Assembly: GCA_027618855.1 (NCBI GenBank)
Contig: JAQCID010000007.1
Span: 1-13,669, forward strand
Source: Bacteroidota bacterium
GTDB lineage: Bacteria > Bacteroidota > Bacteroidia > Flavobacteriales_D > Sanyastnellaceae
DNA: 13,669 bases
Direction: 5' to 3'
A program made the translations under genes and the position numbers. This document shows, piece after piece, positions 1 to 8,010 of the stretch. The stretch's first letter is position 1. Each line of letters begins with the position of its first letter. The notes beneath the pieces were generated by a model. That model searched no databases and was not told the DNA's origin. It saw only the letters and a program-made list of their open reading frames with translations.

Positions 1-695
1 TTGCCCATTAACGTGCCATAGTTCCGGAATCTAAATTGAAAATTGTTATGCAGATAAATGCCATCGGAAATGGGGATCACGACTTGCGTAAAGGTATCGG
101 TCGACATAACAACAAGCGAGTCTTCCCAAACCCTCGTCCACAGATCGCCCTCTGAACCTATAGATTTGAATTCAACAATTAATGAGTCTTCTCCAAGGTC
201 ATGTGCATTGCCTATTCCCCCGCCTTCGTACCAAAAAGACAATGTCACTTCATTATTTGCCGTCAGTCCACCCAAATATATTCCCCTAGAAGTTAACGTA
301 TCCGCCCACCCATGTGCATCGATACTGTTAAATACATATGGATAACCACCCGCATCTAATCCATCAAGTGTAACCACTCCTATTGTGGGTGGGTTAATTG
401 CAATAGTTGAGGTCCTACGTACAGGACTAGAATCCCACCTTACCAATTCTGGCCTATCAACTCCTGATTCCTCAAAAAAACTTGGCCAAGCAAAATCATC
501 TAAAAAGGGAAGCACCAACGGAGGACTTCCACCACGAATCTGAAGGTTTAAAGATGTGGAATGAGATTCAGACAGAAGCTCATTCGGTGTAAAGACCAAG
601 TCACGTTCTAGCTCCTGAGCGTTGACTGTAGAAGTAAACGTCACCAAAGAAAGGAAGAATAAAGAGCTGAAAAATAGAGAGCAAATTCTTTTCAT
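1..695 (-). CDS. Secreted T9SS-cargo-like protein, C-terminus cut off by window edge
   Basis: An open frame of 231 codons starts with ATG at 695 and runs off the left edge without a stop. Residues 1-26 form a signal peptide: MKR, then a Phe/Leu/Ser-rich hydrophobic stretch ending VNA before QELE. After it come the segment LPFLDDFAWPSFF (about 62-74) and PPTIGVVTLDGLDAGGYPY (about 102-120). I recognise this combination from large Bacteroidota secreted proteins that usually carry a C-terminal type IX sorting domain; that end lies outside the window. Residues 148-225 (LSFWYEGGG, DSLIVEFKS, Trp-rich) suggest a beta-sandwich of the MAM or jelly-roll kind. The start lies 6 nt after the stop of the PASTA gene, so the two are probably co-transcribed. 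The family call is from motif memory, and the function is unknown (adhesin or surface protein is a guess). Confidence 0.75.
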   Translation of the reverse strand, partial: MKRICSLFFSSLFFLSLVTFTSTVNAQELERDLVFTPNELLSESHSTSLNLQIRGGSPPLVLPFLDDFAWPSFFEESGVDRPELVRWDSSPVRRTSTIAINPPTIGVVTLDGLDAGGYPYVFNSIDAHGWADTLTSRGIYLGGLTANNEVTLSFWYEGGGIGNAHDLGEDSLIVEFKSIGSEGDLWTRVWEDSLVVMSTDTFTQVVIPISDGIYLHNNFQFRFRNYGTLMG

Positions 696-701
696 CGTAC
701 G

Positions 702-1472
702 TTAATTAATGACCGTATTGAGTACCAAATCTACAGCAGTTCCAGCTTTTACAACTCCAGAAGATGAGGAAGGATATTGATGTACAACAATCGCCCTTGC
801 TGAGTCTTGTGAAGTAACCACACTGTCTCCAAATTCGACATATCCTATAGAAAGTGAAGATTCTGTCAGTTTTTCAGAGGCATCCGCTAAATTTAAGCCT
901 GAAAGCCATGGGATCCGAACTCTCCGAAGTGAAGATTTCCCTACGAATAAAGTTATTTTAGAATTGCGTTTGCGTCTGTCTTCAGGAGAGAGTGAGATTC
1001 CATTAGACTCAACTCTCACAACTTTACCATCAAGGATGAGATTAGGCTCCTCTCGCTCTTCAACAATAAAGCCCTTTCTTTCAAGAATGTTTCTTGCCAA
1101 TCTGGCATCTTGCCCTTCGTGAACGGTGATACGTTCTTGCGGAGGAGTAATTCTGAACGTTGTGAGGTACACGGGGCGACCACTTTTAACTAAACTTTCA
1201 GCTGGAGGAGATTGTTCAAGAACTGTTCCAGGAATTGCCGAAGAGCTATATACAGAATCTAGATGAATCGGAAGTAGCGCCAAATCTTCTATCACCAAAA
1301 ACGCAGAATCTAGATGCAAACCTACCAGGTAAGGAATGTGACGCTCAGACCAAGGACGGCTGTTAAATTGTAAAAACAACATGCTCCCGCCGAGTATCAC
1401 AACCCAAGTTACCCCAACAACTAAAATAGTTTTTAGAAAGGTTTTACTAAATACAAATTGGCGTAAACTCAT
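702..1472 (-). CDS. Membrane-anchored protein with three PASTA domains
   Basis: This 256-residue protein has a short cytoplasmic N-terminus (MSLRQFVFSKTFLK), one membrane segment at about residues 14-34, and an extracytoplasmic part made of three PASTA-like repeats at about 45-107, 112-178 and 186-253. The repeats show the usual pattern: a (I/V)P.L.G motif (HIPYLVGL, RIPWLSGL), an amphipathic helix, and a Q.P.....V..G segment ending in a beta strand (LEQSPPAESLVKSGRPVYL, HQYPSSSSGVVKAGTAVDL). The middle repeat is divergent. PASTA domains in other bacteria bind peptidoglycan fragments or act as spacers in transpeptidases and Ser/Thr kinases. Here no kinase or transpeptidase domain is attached. 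The gene starts 18 nt after purL and ends 6 nt before the secreted-protein gene. A cell-envelope role is likely, but its exact job is unknown. Confidence 0.85.
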   Translation of the reverse strand: MSLRQFVFSKTFLKTILVVGVTWVVILGGSMLFLQFNSRPWSERHIPYLVGLHLDSAFLVIEDLALLPIHLDSVYSSSAIPGTVLEQSPPAESLVKSGRPVYLTTFRITPPQERITVHEGQDARLARNILERKGFIVEEREEPNLILDGKVVRVESNGISLSPEDRRKRNSKITLFVGKSSLRRVRIPWLSGLNLADASEKLTESSLSIGYVEFGDSVVTSQDSARAIVVHQYPSSSSGVVKAGTAVDLVLNTVIN

Positions 1473-1490
1473 GAAACGATCTGTTGTATA

Positions 1491-3743
1491 TTATAAATCC
1501 AGCGCTTCTTCAAATCCATTGTCATAGTAAGCACGAAGCTCCGAACAATGACCGAAATTCTTTTCATCAACGACGATTTTACCTTTTGTAACATGCCCTA
1601 GAAGGACTGCGCCAACTTTATTCGCATCGCAGATATCAAAAAAGTCATCCTGATCTTCCTCCGCCAAAGTCACGATGATTCTACCCTGAGCTTCTCCGAA
1701 TAAGAAGCCATCCAAACGTAGTTCATTGTCAGACACAATATCGAAACCTAACATATCTGGCATAGACATTTCCAGCAAAGTAGTGAAAAGCCCTCCATCA
1801 CTTATATCGTGTGCAGCATTAACAAGTTGCTTGGCAATCAGGCTTCTGATGCAGGTATGAAGCGCTGCTTCTTCATCTAAATTAAATTTCGGAGGAGGTG
1901 ATTGTTTTACCCCCACCATATTTGCAAGGTATTCTGACGAGTTAATGCAATCTGAGAGCTCTCCCAGATGGAAAATTAAGTCACCTTTCTTTTTAAAATT
2001 CAGGGACATATGCTGCTCTCTGTCTTCAATAATCCCTACCATACCGATTGTAGGTGTGGGGAAAACAGAGGTTGAGGTACCATCCGAATTCGCTGTTTGG
2101 TTATAAAAACTCACATTGCCACCGGTAACGGGTGTGTTGTACTTTAAACAAGCTCGGGTCATCCCTTTAATCGCACCTACAAATTGCCAGTACACTTCTG
2201 GGTTATAGGGATTTCCGAAATTTAAGCAGTTCGTAATTGCCGAAGGAGTCGCTCCTGTACAACTGATGTTTCGCGCAGCTTCAGAAACGGCAATCGCTGT
2301 ACCAATTTCTGGGTCAGCTTGTACATACCTCGCATTACAATCTACTGTTAAAGCAAGACCTTTTTTCGATCCTCGCACAGAAACCACCGCAGCATCTGAA
2401 GGACGATTTGTGGTTCTATTTAGCGTACCTACCATACTGTCATACTGTTCCCAAACCCACTTTTTAGATGCAATATTTGGCAAGCAAATAAGATCATGAG
2501 CCAACTCCATGGCTTGATCTAGAGAAGGGACTGGAACCGAGGCCGGATCAAAAGCCAGTGATTCGGCATACGAAGCAGGCTCAGAATACTCTCGTTCATA
2601 CACTGGGGCCCCACCACCAAGTACAAGAGTAGATGCTGGCACTTGCGCAACAACCTCATCTCCTACAAAGAAGTTAATCGTATTCCCCTCTGTTACTTCG
2701 CCAATAGGAACGGCATGAAGGTCCCATTTGGCAAAAATATCCTCAACAATTTGTTCCTTTCCCTTGGCAACTACAACAAGCATTCTTTCCTGCGACTCAG
2801 AAAGAAGAATCTCAAATGGCTCCATGTCTGATTGACGCAAGGGGACCCGGTCAAGATATATATCCATACCCACATTCCCTGCAGCGCTCATCTCAGAAGT
2901 TGAACACGTAATTCCTGCGGCGCCCATATCCTGCATTCCAACAATTGCATCGGATTTTGCGAGTTCCAGCGAAGCCTCCATAAGAAGTTTTTCTTGAAAA
3001 GGATCACCAACTTGGACAGATGGTAAATCATTTGCGCTTTCTTCCGTAATGTCTTTTGAAGCAAAGGAAGCCCCTTGAATTCCGTCCTTCCCTGTATCCG
3101 AACCTACTATATAAACAGCATTTCCAGGGCCTTTTGCTGTCGCTGAAATGATTTCCTTTGAATCTAACAGCCCTACTGACATCGCATTCACAAGAGGGTT
3201 CCCTTGGTAGCAAGGGTCGAAGAAAACTTCTCCCCCCACCACTGGAACCCCAAAACTATTTCCGTAATCTCCGATACCTTTTACAACGCCTTCTACCAAC
3301 CATTTCGTACGTGGATGTTCTGGATCGCCAAATCGCAAACTGTTCAGTTGTGCAATCGGCCTGGCACCCATCGTGAAAATATCTCTATTGATACCACCTA
3401 CACCAGTAGCTGCACCCTGATATGGCTCAATTGCAGAGGGATGATTGTGACTCTCAATCTTAAATGCGCAACCTATACCATCCCCCAAATCGATGATGCC
3501 CGCGTTCTCTTCGCCCGCTTTTACAAGCATTTGATCTCCATCCTTCGGGAGCGTTTTAAGCCATTTAATGGAATTCTTGTACGAGCAGTGTTCACTCCAC
3601 ATCACAGAGTAGATGCACATTTCCGTGAAATTAGGGGTGCGGCCAAGTATCTTTTCGATAGCAGCAAACTCATCAGGAGTCAGGCCCATATCTTGAGCTT
3701 GTTTCAAGGTAGCCAGAGCAGTAGAGGCGGTCATAGTAGGCAT
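1491..3743 (-). CDS. purL: Phosphoribosylformylglycinamidine synthase subunit PurL (small type)
   Basis: PurL converts FGAR to FGAM with ATP and ammonia from glutamine, the fourth step of de novo purine synthesis in the cytosol. With ATG at 3743 the protein is 750 residues, the normal size of the small PurL that works with separate PurS and PurQ subunits; neither is in this window. Family hallmarks are WSEHCSYKNS (about 49-58), ESHNHPSAIEPYQGAATGVGG (starting near 97), the DMGAAGITCS segment mid-protein, NFGNPYNPEVYWQF, and HDISDGGLFTTLLEMS in the last quarter. The frame is open back to 3899, but that extension has no PurL character and crosses the divergent dtd start, so I place the start at 3743. 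ATG at 3734 (MTASTALATLKQ) and 3764 are alternatives. An imperfect -7-like element (TACCTTTA, 3786 to 3779 on this strand) fits a start in this region. It is probably transcribed with the PASTA gene behind it. Confidence 0.96.
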   Translation of the reverse strand: MPTMTASTALATLKQAQDMGLTPDEFAAIEKILGRTPNFTEMCIYSVMWSEHCSYKNSIKWLKTLPKDGDQMLVKAGEENAGIIDLGDGIGCAFKIESHNHPSAIEPYQGAATGVGGINRDIFTMGARPIAQLNSLRFGDPEHPRTKWLVEGVVKGIGDYGNSFGVPVVGGEVFFDPCYQGNPLVNAMSVGLLDSKEIISATAKGPGNAVYIVGSDTGKDGIQGASFASKDITEESANDLPSVQVGDPFQEKLLMEASLELAKSDAIVGMQDMGAAGITCSTSEMSAAGNVGMDIYLDRVPLRQSDMEPFEILLSESQERMLVVVAKGKEQIVEDIFAKWDLHAVPIGEVTEGNTINFFVGDEVVAQVPASTLVLGGGAPVYEREYSEPASYAESLAFDPASVPVPSLDQAMELAHDLICLPNIASKKWVWEQYDSMVGTLNRTTNRPSDAAVVSVRGSKKGLALTVDCNARYVQADPEIGTAIAVSEAARNISCTGATPSAITNCLNFGNPYNPEVYWQFVGAIKGMTRACLKYNTPVTGGNVSFYNQTANSDGTSTSVFPTPTIGMVGIIEDREQHMSLNFKKKGDLIFHLGELSDCINSSEYLANMVGVKQSPPPKFNLDEEAALHTCIRSLIAKQLVNAAHDISDGGLFTTLLEMSMPDMLGFDIVSDNELRLDGFLFGEAQGRIIVTLAEEDQDDFFDICDANKVGAVLLGHVTKGKIVVDEKNFGHCSELRAYYDNGFEEALDL

Positions 3744-3833
3744 ATAATCCGTTATAAAATGCATTTCAATTGAATAAGTAAAGGTAGCAATGCGAAGCCA
3801 TTTTAGAAGCGTTTCATGAGGTAACTTTCGCAC

Positions 3834-4286
3834 ATGAGAGCAGTTATTCAAAGGGTATCGAAATCTTCCGTGAAAGTGAATGGTGAGATCTTGGGACAAA
3901 CCGCCCTGGGACTCCTTGTTTTACTAGGAATAGAAGACCTCGACAACGACGAAGATGTGGGTTGGTTGGCACGGAAAATTACTGGACTGAGGATTTTTTC
4001 GGACTCAGATGAGAAAATGAATCTGAATATCAAGCAAGTTGGAGGAGGTTTGTTAGTAATCTCTCAGTTTACGCTTCATGCCTCCACGAAAAAAGGAACA
4101 AGACCATCGTTTGTCAAAGCGGCGCGCCCTGAAAAGGCAATTCCACTTTATGAACGCTTTATAAAAGAATGCGAGAATATACTTGGAAAGGAAGTTTCGT
4201 CCGGGAAATTTGGTGCGATGATGGAAGTGGAACTGACAAACGATGGACCCGTAACGATTGTGATCGACTCGAAAAACAAAGAGTGA
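3834..4286 (+). CDS. dtd: D-aminoacyl-tRNA deacylase
   Basis: DTD hydrolyses D-amino acids (and mischarged glycine) from tRNA, a cytosolic proofreading activity. The protein is 150 residues, the usual family length, and begins with the typical MRAVIQRVSKSSVKV. The two family signatures are present: SQFT at 77-80, with the conserved Thr80, and NDGPVT at 136-141, holding the Gly-Pro pair (138-139) that forms the cross-subunit chiral selector. The ATG at 3834 matches the family N-terminus exactly. The gene is divergent from purL, with about 90 bp between the two starts, and ends 6 nt from the stop of nadE on the other strand. I saw no missing key residue. Confidence 0.96.
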   Translation: MRAVIQRVSKSSVKVNGEILGQTALGLLVLLGIEDLDNDEDVGWLARKITGLRIFSDSDEKMNLNIKQVGGGLLVISQFTLHASTKKGTRPSFVKAARPEKAIPLYERFIKECENILGKEVSSGKFGAMMEVELTNDGPVTIVIDSKNKE

Positions 4287-4292
4287 CTCGTA

Positions 4293-5078
4293 CTAATCTC
4301 TCGGGATTGTGCAAACTGGAATCGGGTCCATTTTATGCCGATTTGCAGTGTTAAGTCTGATGTAAATTTCGTAAACCTCTTTTTCACGACCTTCTAGCGT
4401 ATTCGAATCGCCATTTTCTTCTGAGAATCTCATCGCTATTTCTAGCTCTGCGTATGACGCACCGATTTGGTCTTCATCATTGCGACCATCTCCCCAAAGC
4501 CCATCTGTCGGAGCTGCCTCAAGAATACTTTGAGGGACACCTAACTCTCGACCCAATACATACACCTCGGATTTTAACAAATCAGCGATGGGACTGACAT
4601 CCACCCCTCCGTCACCATATTTGGTAAAGAAACCGATTCCGAAATCTTCTATTTTATTTCCTGTCCCCACGACCAATGCCCTTCTCTGAGCGCCAATTGC
4701 ATAGAGAAAGGTCATACGCAATCGCGCACGTGTGTTTGCCAGAGCAAGTCCCTGGGACAAATCTACAGAGTCAGGCAAAGCTGCTTTTGTTGCTTCGTAA
4801 ACGTCTGTTAGTGGGACGCGTAAAACGGTGACGTTGGAAAATCTTTTTGAAAAAGAATCACACAACTCTCTTGATCTTTCTAATTCAGTGGGATCTTGAT
4901 GAATCGGCAAGTCAATCAAATACACAGGCTTGCCAGTCATCAGACATAGCGTAGCGGTTACCGCTGAATCTATCCCACCCGAAACGCCCAAAACGAAACC
5001 ATCAAATCTCGAGGAATCTGCATAAGCATTCAGCCAAGAAGAAATATGCTTAGCTACTTTGTGAGGGTCAAAGGCCAT
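4293..5078 (-). CDS. nadE: NAD+ synthase, ammonia-dependent type
   Basis: NadE makes NAD+ from deamido-NAD+, ATP and ammonia, the last step of NAD synthesis. The protein is 261 residues and contains only the synthetase domain; the nitrilase-like glutaminase domain of the long form is absent, so free ammonia is the likely nitrogen source. Visible motifs are the PP-loop SGGIDS (33-38), ANTRARLRM (114-122), GTGNKIE (138-144), TKYGDGGVD (152-160), PTDGLW (190-195) and DEDQIG (201-206). The ATG at 5078 directly follows the TAG stop of the outer-membrane protein gene, so translation is probably coupled. The tail faces dtd, and the pair has no room for a terminator between them. Confidence 0.96.
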   Translation of the reverse strand: MAFDPHKVAKHISSWLNAYADSSRFDGFVLGVSGGIDSAVTATLCLMTGKPVYLIDLPIHQDPTELERSRELCDSFSKRFSNVTVLRVPLTDVYEATKAALPDSVDLSQGLALANTRARLRMTFLYAIGAQRRALVVGTGNKIEDFGIGFFTKYGDGGVDVSPIADLLKSEVYVLGRELGVPQSILEAAPTDGLWGDGRNDEDQIGASYAELEIAMRFSEENGDSNTLEGREKEVYEIYIRLNTANRHKMDPIPVCTIPRD

Positions 5079-5876
5079 CTAAAAAAGGATGCCTACAGAA
5101 AGGGAGATAAAACTGTCATGCCCTTTCATTTCGCCTGTAGTCACCACATTTGAAAGAACAACAGGTGATTGAGAACTGTCCACGTTAATCAGTTCAACAT
5201 CCTTGTGCGTATTGGTGAAAGATGCATTGTAATTCAGGCCGACCACCAAGGCTGTCGTTCCACTTAAAGTTCGTTCGATTCCACCACCGACAATCATAGA
5301 TGCGCGAAATAATTTAACATCTGAATCTATCGGAATTCGGTCGCTAATTGGAGACCCTCCTACCTCATATGTTGACCACTGTCCATTTGCTACTTCCTCA
5401 TAACTCCTATATCTGGCTTCGTCAGCTTCCGCTTTAATATTCATCCCTATGCCTAAGCCAAAACGTCCAAAAACAGTCGAATATCCTATTTCATTTGTCC
5501 GCATCTTAAACGTTAAAGGAAGCTCTACATATTGGAGGCTGTAGGTTCTGTCGACATTCATCAGGTAGTCATCGTCCTGCGGATCCTGTACCAAATACCG
5601 AACATCACCACCTGTATTAAACACATTGACCCCCAGACCTAAAGCGTAATTTTCCGAGAAAAGTACGTCAGCAATGAACTCAAAACCGAAGTTTACTTTT
5701 GCACCAAGCGTCTCATGATCGTAATCCGTTGACACCATCCAAGCTGTGTTTGGACTAATCGCAAGACCCATCTTAAAGTCCTGAGCGATTGATTGTGTTG
5801 AGGAAAATAAGCTGAAAGCAGCTAAAAAAGCAACCAATATTGTGGTTGAACGAAGGGAAGTTTGAATAGTACGCAT
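5079..5876 (-). CDS. Outer-membrane beta-barrel protein (PorT/OMP_b-brl-like)
   Basis: With ATG at 5876 the protein is 265 residues. Residues 1-32 look like a signal peptide (MRTIQTSLRS, hydrophobic core TTILVAFLAAFSLF, then STQSIAQ). The mature part alternates hydrophobic and polar residues in many short strands with Gly and aromatic residues, contains YVELPLTFKMRTNEIGY as seen in Bacteroidota PorT-like outer-membrane barrels, and ends in ISLSVGILF, a terminal aromatic residue typical of barrel proteins. The frame is open back to 6119, but that part is low-quality sequence overlapping gldB; ATG at 5888 is a close alternative start. The gene is divergent from gldB and its stop touches the start of nadE. 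Its cargo or function cannot be read from the sequence. PorT itself is a type IX secretion component, but I cannot claim orthology. Confidence 0.85.
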   Translation of the reverse strand: MRTIQTSLRSTTILVAFLAAFSLFSSTQSIAQDFKMGLAISPNTAWMVSTDYDHETLGAKVNFGFEFIADVLFSENYALGLGVNVFNTGGDVRYLVQDPQDDDYLMNVDRTYSLQYVELPLTFKMRTNEIGYSTVFGRFGLGIGMNIKAEADEARYRSYEEVANGQWSTYEVGGSPISDRIPIDSDVKLFRASMIVGGGIERTLSGTTALVVGLNYNASFTNTHKDVELINVDSSQSPVVLSNVVTTGEMKGHDSFISLSVGILF

Positions 5877-5967
5877 AAGTGTGCTCATCTTTGCAGTTGT
5901 AAAAGTAAAATTAAACGTAGAATGCATGGGAACAAGCGAAATTCGTACCACGTTATTGAGAGGTCTA

Positions 5968-7020
5968 TTGTGTACAAGACTTAAAAGCCCGTTTTCACTG
6001 TACTTTTCAATGTTTATTTCTTTTTTATTAGTGTCATGCGCCAACGATAAATGGGAAGTTGAACCCTCTTCAGTTGAATTCGATGCGCCTTTTGTTGCCC
6101 TTGATTTTATCGAGGACATTCAAGATCTTCCAGGCAATGACAGCCTCGCATTGAACACACTTCAACAGAAATACGGCGCGTTTTGGGAGGATTACTCCGA
6201 AGACATTCTGAAAATAGGCGCTGCAAACAAAATCTCTACAATGAGAGAGTTGCGCCGATTTGTCAAACATCCTGACACTCAGGAGACATTGAAAGCGATT
6301 GACACGACTTCTGGAGACAAGACGTATTTACAATCTGTCGAAAAAACGCTGGAAGAAGGATTTAAACGCTTCCATGCATTCATGCCCCAAGAGACCATTC
6401 CGACAATTGTTTGGATGCCCAGTGGATTCAACTTCGCAATTTATCCGCGCAAGGAATATGTCGCGGTGGGGGTTGAATGGTTCCTAGGTCCTGATCATCC
6501 TATTGTCGGACTTCTTCCTCCTGACCGATTCCCTCAGTACCAACAACTCAGAATGCATCCCGACCTTATGGCTGGAGACACCTTCAAAGGCTGGCTGTTG
6601 GTCTACTTTTCTGGGTCAGGATATACAGGCGAACGATGCATTGATGACATCTTGTACTGGGGGAAGGTTTTATGGCTTATGAAAAAATGCTTGCCCGAAC
6701 TCCACGACCATCTTCTCATGGACTGGACGCCAGATAAATTGCATTGGGCTGAAGCAAATGAAAGCGCCATATGGCTAGAACTGCAACCCTCTAAAGTGCT
6801 TTTTGAAACGAACAGAACCATTTATAAGAGATGGCTCTCAGATGGCCCCTTCACAAAAGCTGGGTCAATTCCACAGGAAAGCCCCGATCGACTTGGGATT
6901 TGGATGGGGTGGCGTATCGTCGAAGATTATATGGATAGAAATCCTGAAACAACAATTGAAGAATTATTTAACGAACAAGATCACATACCGTTTCTTAAAT
7001 CGTACAGACCCGAACATTAA
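5968..7020 (+). CDS. gldB: Gliding motility / secretion-associated lipoprotein GldB
   Basis: GldB is a lipoprotein required for gliding in Flavobacterium and conserved in Bacteroidota, including non-gliders; its fold is related to zinc-dependent proteases. The hallmark C-terminal segment DRLGIWMGWRIVEDYM (about 40 residues from the end), the YVAVGVEWFLG segment and the final FLKSYRP fit GldB. Lipidation is expected at the Cys encoded at 6037-6039 within LLVSC. I chose the TTG at 5968 because it gives MCTRLKSPFSLYFSMFISFLLVSC-type architecture (positive n-region, hydrophobic core, Cys24), and GAGAGG at 5958-5963 could serve as a Shine-Dalgarno site. ATG at 5926 or 5881 would add an N-terminal tail before the signal peptide, and ATG at 6010 would leave too short a one. 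gldC follows after 3 nt. The start region is back to back with the outer-membrane barrel gene. Confidence 0.88.
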   Translation: MCTRLKSPFSLYFSMFISFLLVSCANDKWEVEPSSVEFDAPFVALDFIEDIQDLPGNDSLALNTLQQKYGAFWEDYSEDILKIGAANKISTMRELRRFVKHPDTQETLKAIDTTSGDKTYLQSVEKTLEEGFKRFHAFMPQETIPTIVWMPSGFNFAIYPRKEYVAVGVEWFLGPDHPIVGLLPPDRFPQYQQLRMHPDLMAGDTFKGWLLVYFSGSGYTGERCIDDILYWGKVLWLMKKCLPELHDHLLMDWTPDKLHWAEANESAIWLELQPSKVLFETNRTIYKRWLSDGPFTKAGSIPQESPDRLGIWMGWRIVEDYMDRNPETTIEELFNEQDHIPFLKSYRPEH

Positions 7021-7023
7021 AAT

Positions 7024-7398
7024 ATGATGCCAGATAACATTATTAAAATTACAGTATCCACAGATGAGAACCATGTTCCAACCGAAATCGTTTGGTCTGC
7101 GGAAGGAGAAGACAGTGAGGAAAGAACGTCAAAAGCGATGTCGCTAGCCATGTGGGATGACAAGGACGGTCGATTAATGAATATGGACCTGTGGACGAAG
7201 AACATGAGTGTAGAGGAGATGCGCCATTTTGTATGCCAAACAATGATGACGCTTGCTGACACCTTTGAACGTTCAACATCCGACAAACCTCATGCTGATG
7301 CGCTACGTGGCTTTACGAGAGAACTGGCAAAAAGAATCGGCGTCATGAAAGATAACGATTCTGACAAGGTTAAAAAAGCTGATTCGTCACCTCAATAA
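7024..7398 (+). CDS. gldC: Gliding motility protein GldC
   Basis: GldC is a small cytoplasmic protein encoded next to GldB in many Bacteroidota, where it enhances gliding but is not essential for it. The 124-residue product has the typical sequence course: IKITVSTDENHVPTEIVWSA near the start, then SLAMWDDKDG, LWTKNMSVEEMRHF and MMTLADTFERST. Two start codons stand in tandem (7024 and 7027); MPDNII from 7027 resembles the family start, and the difference is one residue. It begins 3 nt after the gldB stop, so the two form an operon. Its last 29 bp overlap the end of engB on the opposite strand. No enzymatic motif is visible, and a chaperone-like or binding role is only inference. Confidence 0.9.
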   Translation: MMPDNIIKITVSTDENHVPTEIVWSAEGEDSEERTSKAMSLAMWDDKDGRLMNMDLWTKNMSVEEMRHFVCQTMMTLADTFERSTSDKPHADALRGFTRELAKRIGVMKDNDSDKVKKADSSPQ

Positions 7399-7996
7399 AG
7401 CTAAGGAGTTCCTCTCTCCCATCGCCCTTATTTGCGCTGGTAATAAACATGGGAGGCATTTTATGCCATTGCTTAAGCATCACCGCTTCGTATTTGGCTT
7501 TGAACGCTTCCCTTTCTGTTTTATTGAGCTTGTCTACTTTCGTGAATACAAGGACAAACGGAAGCCCTGTTTCGCCGAGGTAAGCCATAAATTCCAGGTC
7601 AACTTTCTGGGGTTTCAATCGCGAATCCACGAGCATCATGGTACACAAAAGATTCTTTCTACCTTCCAGGAATTGCCTGGAAGTTCGTTCCCATTTAATG
7701 CGCTCTGACTTACTGATTTTTGCATAACCAAACCCTGGCAAGTCAGTTAAATACCAAGGAGTTGTGACTTTTTCCTTGTCGAGATCTAGCCCATTAATCG
7801 CAAAATGATTGATGAGTTGAGTCTTGCCCGGCGTACTGGAAATTTTTGCCATCGAATTCCTTCCTACCAACATATTGATGAGCGATGACTTCCCCACGTT
7901 TGACCGGCCAATAAAAGCATACTCAGGCCTGTCCATTTCAGGACATTCCCTCGGGTGGGCACTACTTTTAACGAATTCTACTTGTGAAATTTCCAT
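7370..7996 (-). CDS. engB: Ribosome biogenesis GTPase EngB/YsxC (YihA family)
   Basis: EngB is an essential GTPase that assists late assembly of the large ribosomal subunit. The 208-residue protein matches the family length and carries all G motifs in order: P-loop GRSNVGKS (30-37), STPGKT around 54-59 (G2), DLPGFGYA (85-92, G3), TKVDK (152-156, G4) and SANKGDG (187-193, G5). The start at 7996 gives the normal short N-terminus before the P-loop. It lies 14 nt behind the alpha/beta hydrolase gene on the same strand and is probably transcribed from that gene's promoter. It ends inside the 3' end of gldC. Confidence 0.97.
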   Translation of the reverse strand: MEISQVEFVKSSAHPRECPEMDRPEYAFIGRSNVGKSSLINMLVGRNSMAKISSTPGKTQLINHFAINGLDLDKEKVTTPWYLTDLPGFGYAKISKSERIKWERTSRQFLEGRKNLLCTMMLVDSRLKPQKVDLEFMAYLGETGLPFVLVFTKVDKLNKTEREAFKAKYEAVMLKQWHKMPPMFITSANKGDGREELLSFIEVTNQLF

Positions 7997-8010
7997 GACG
8001 TAAAGTTGTC

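Noticed and set aside
58..345. 95-codon plus-strand open frame at the left edge
   Set aside because: It is antisense to the secreted-protein frame, which runs without stop to the window edge and has a signal peptide and family motifs.
3204..3773. 189-codon plus-strand open frame
   Set aside because: It lies entirely antisense to purL, has no recognisable domain, and follows from purL codon use.
3744..3833. Possible purine riboswitch or operator upstream of purL
   Set aside because: The 90-bp divergent region is too short and I saw no aptamer-like helices or known operator; only a weak -7-like TACCTTTA.
3744..3899. Upstream extension of the purL frame by 52 codons
   Set aside because: It shows no PurL-like sequence, crosses the start of dtd on the other strand, and the remaining 750 residues already match the normal family length.
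4280..4300. Possible shared terminator between dtd and nadE
   Set aside because: The stops are 6 nt apart and no GC-rich hairpin with a T-run is visible around the junction.
5877..6119. Upstream extension of the outer-membrane barrel frame by 81 codons
   Set aside because: A signal peptide begins at ATG 5876; the extension would place it internally and overlaps the gldB coding region in antisense.
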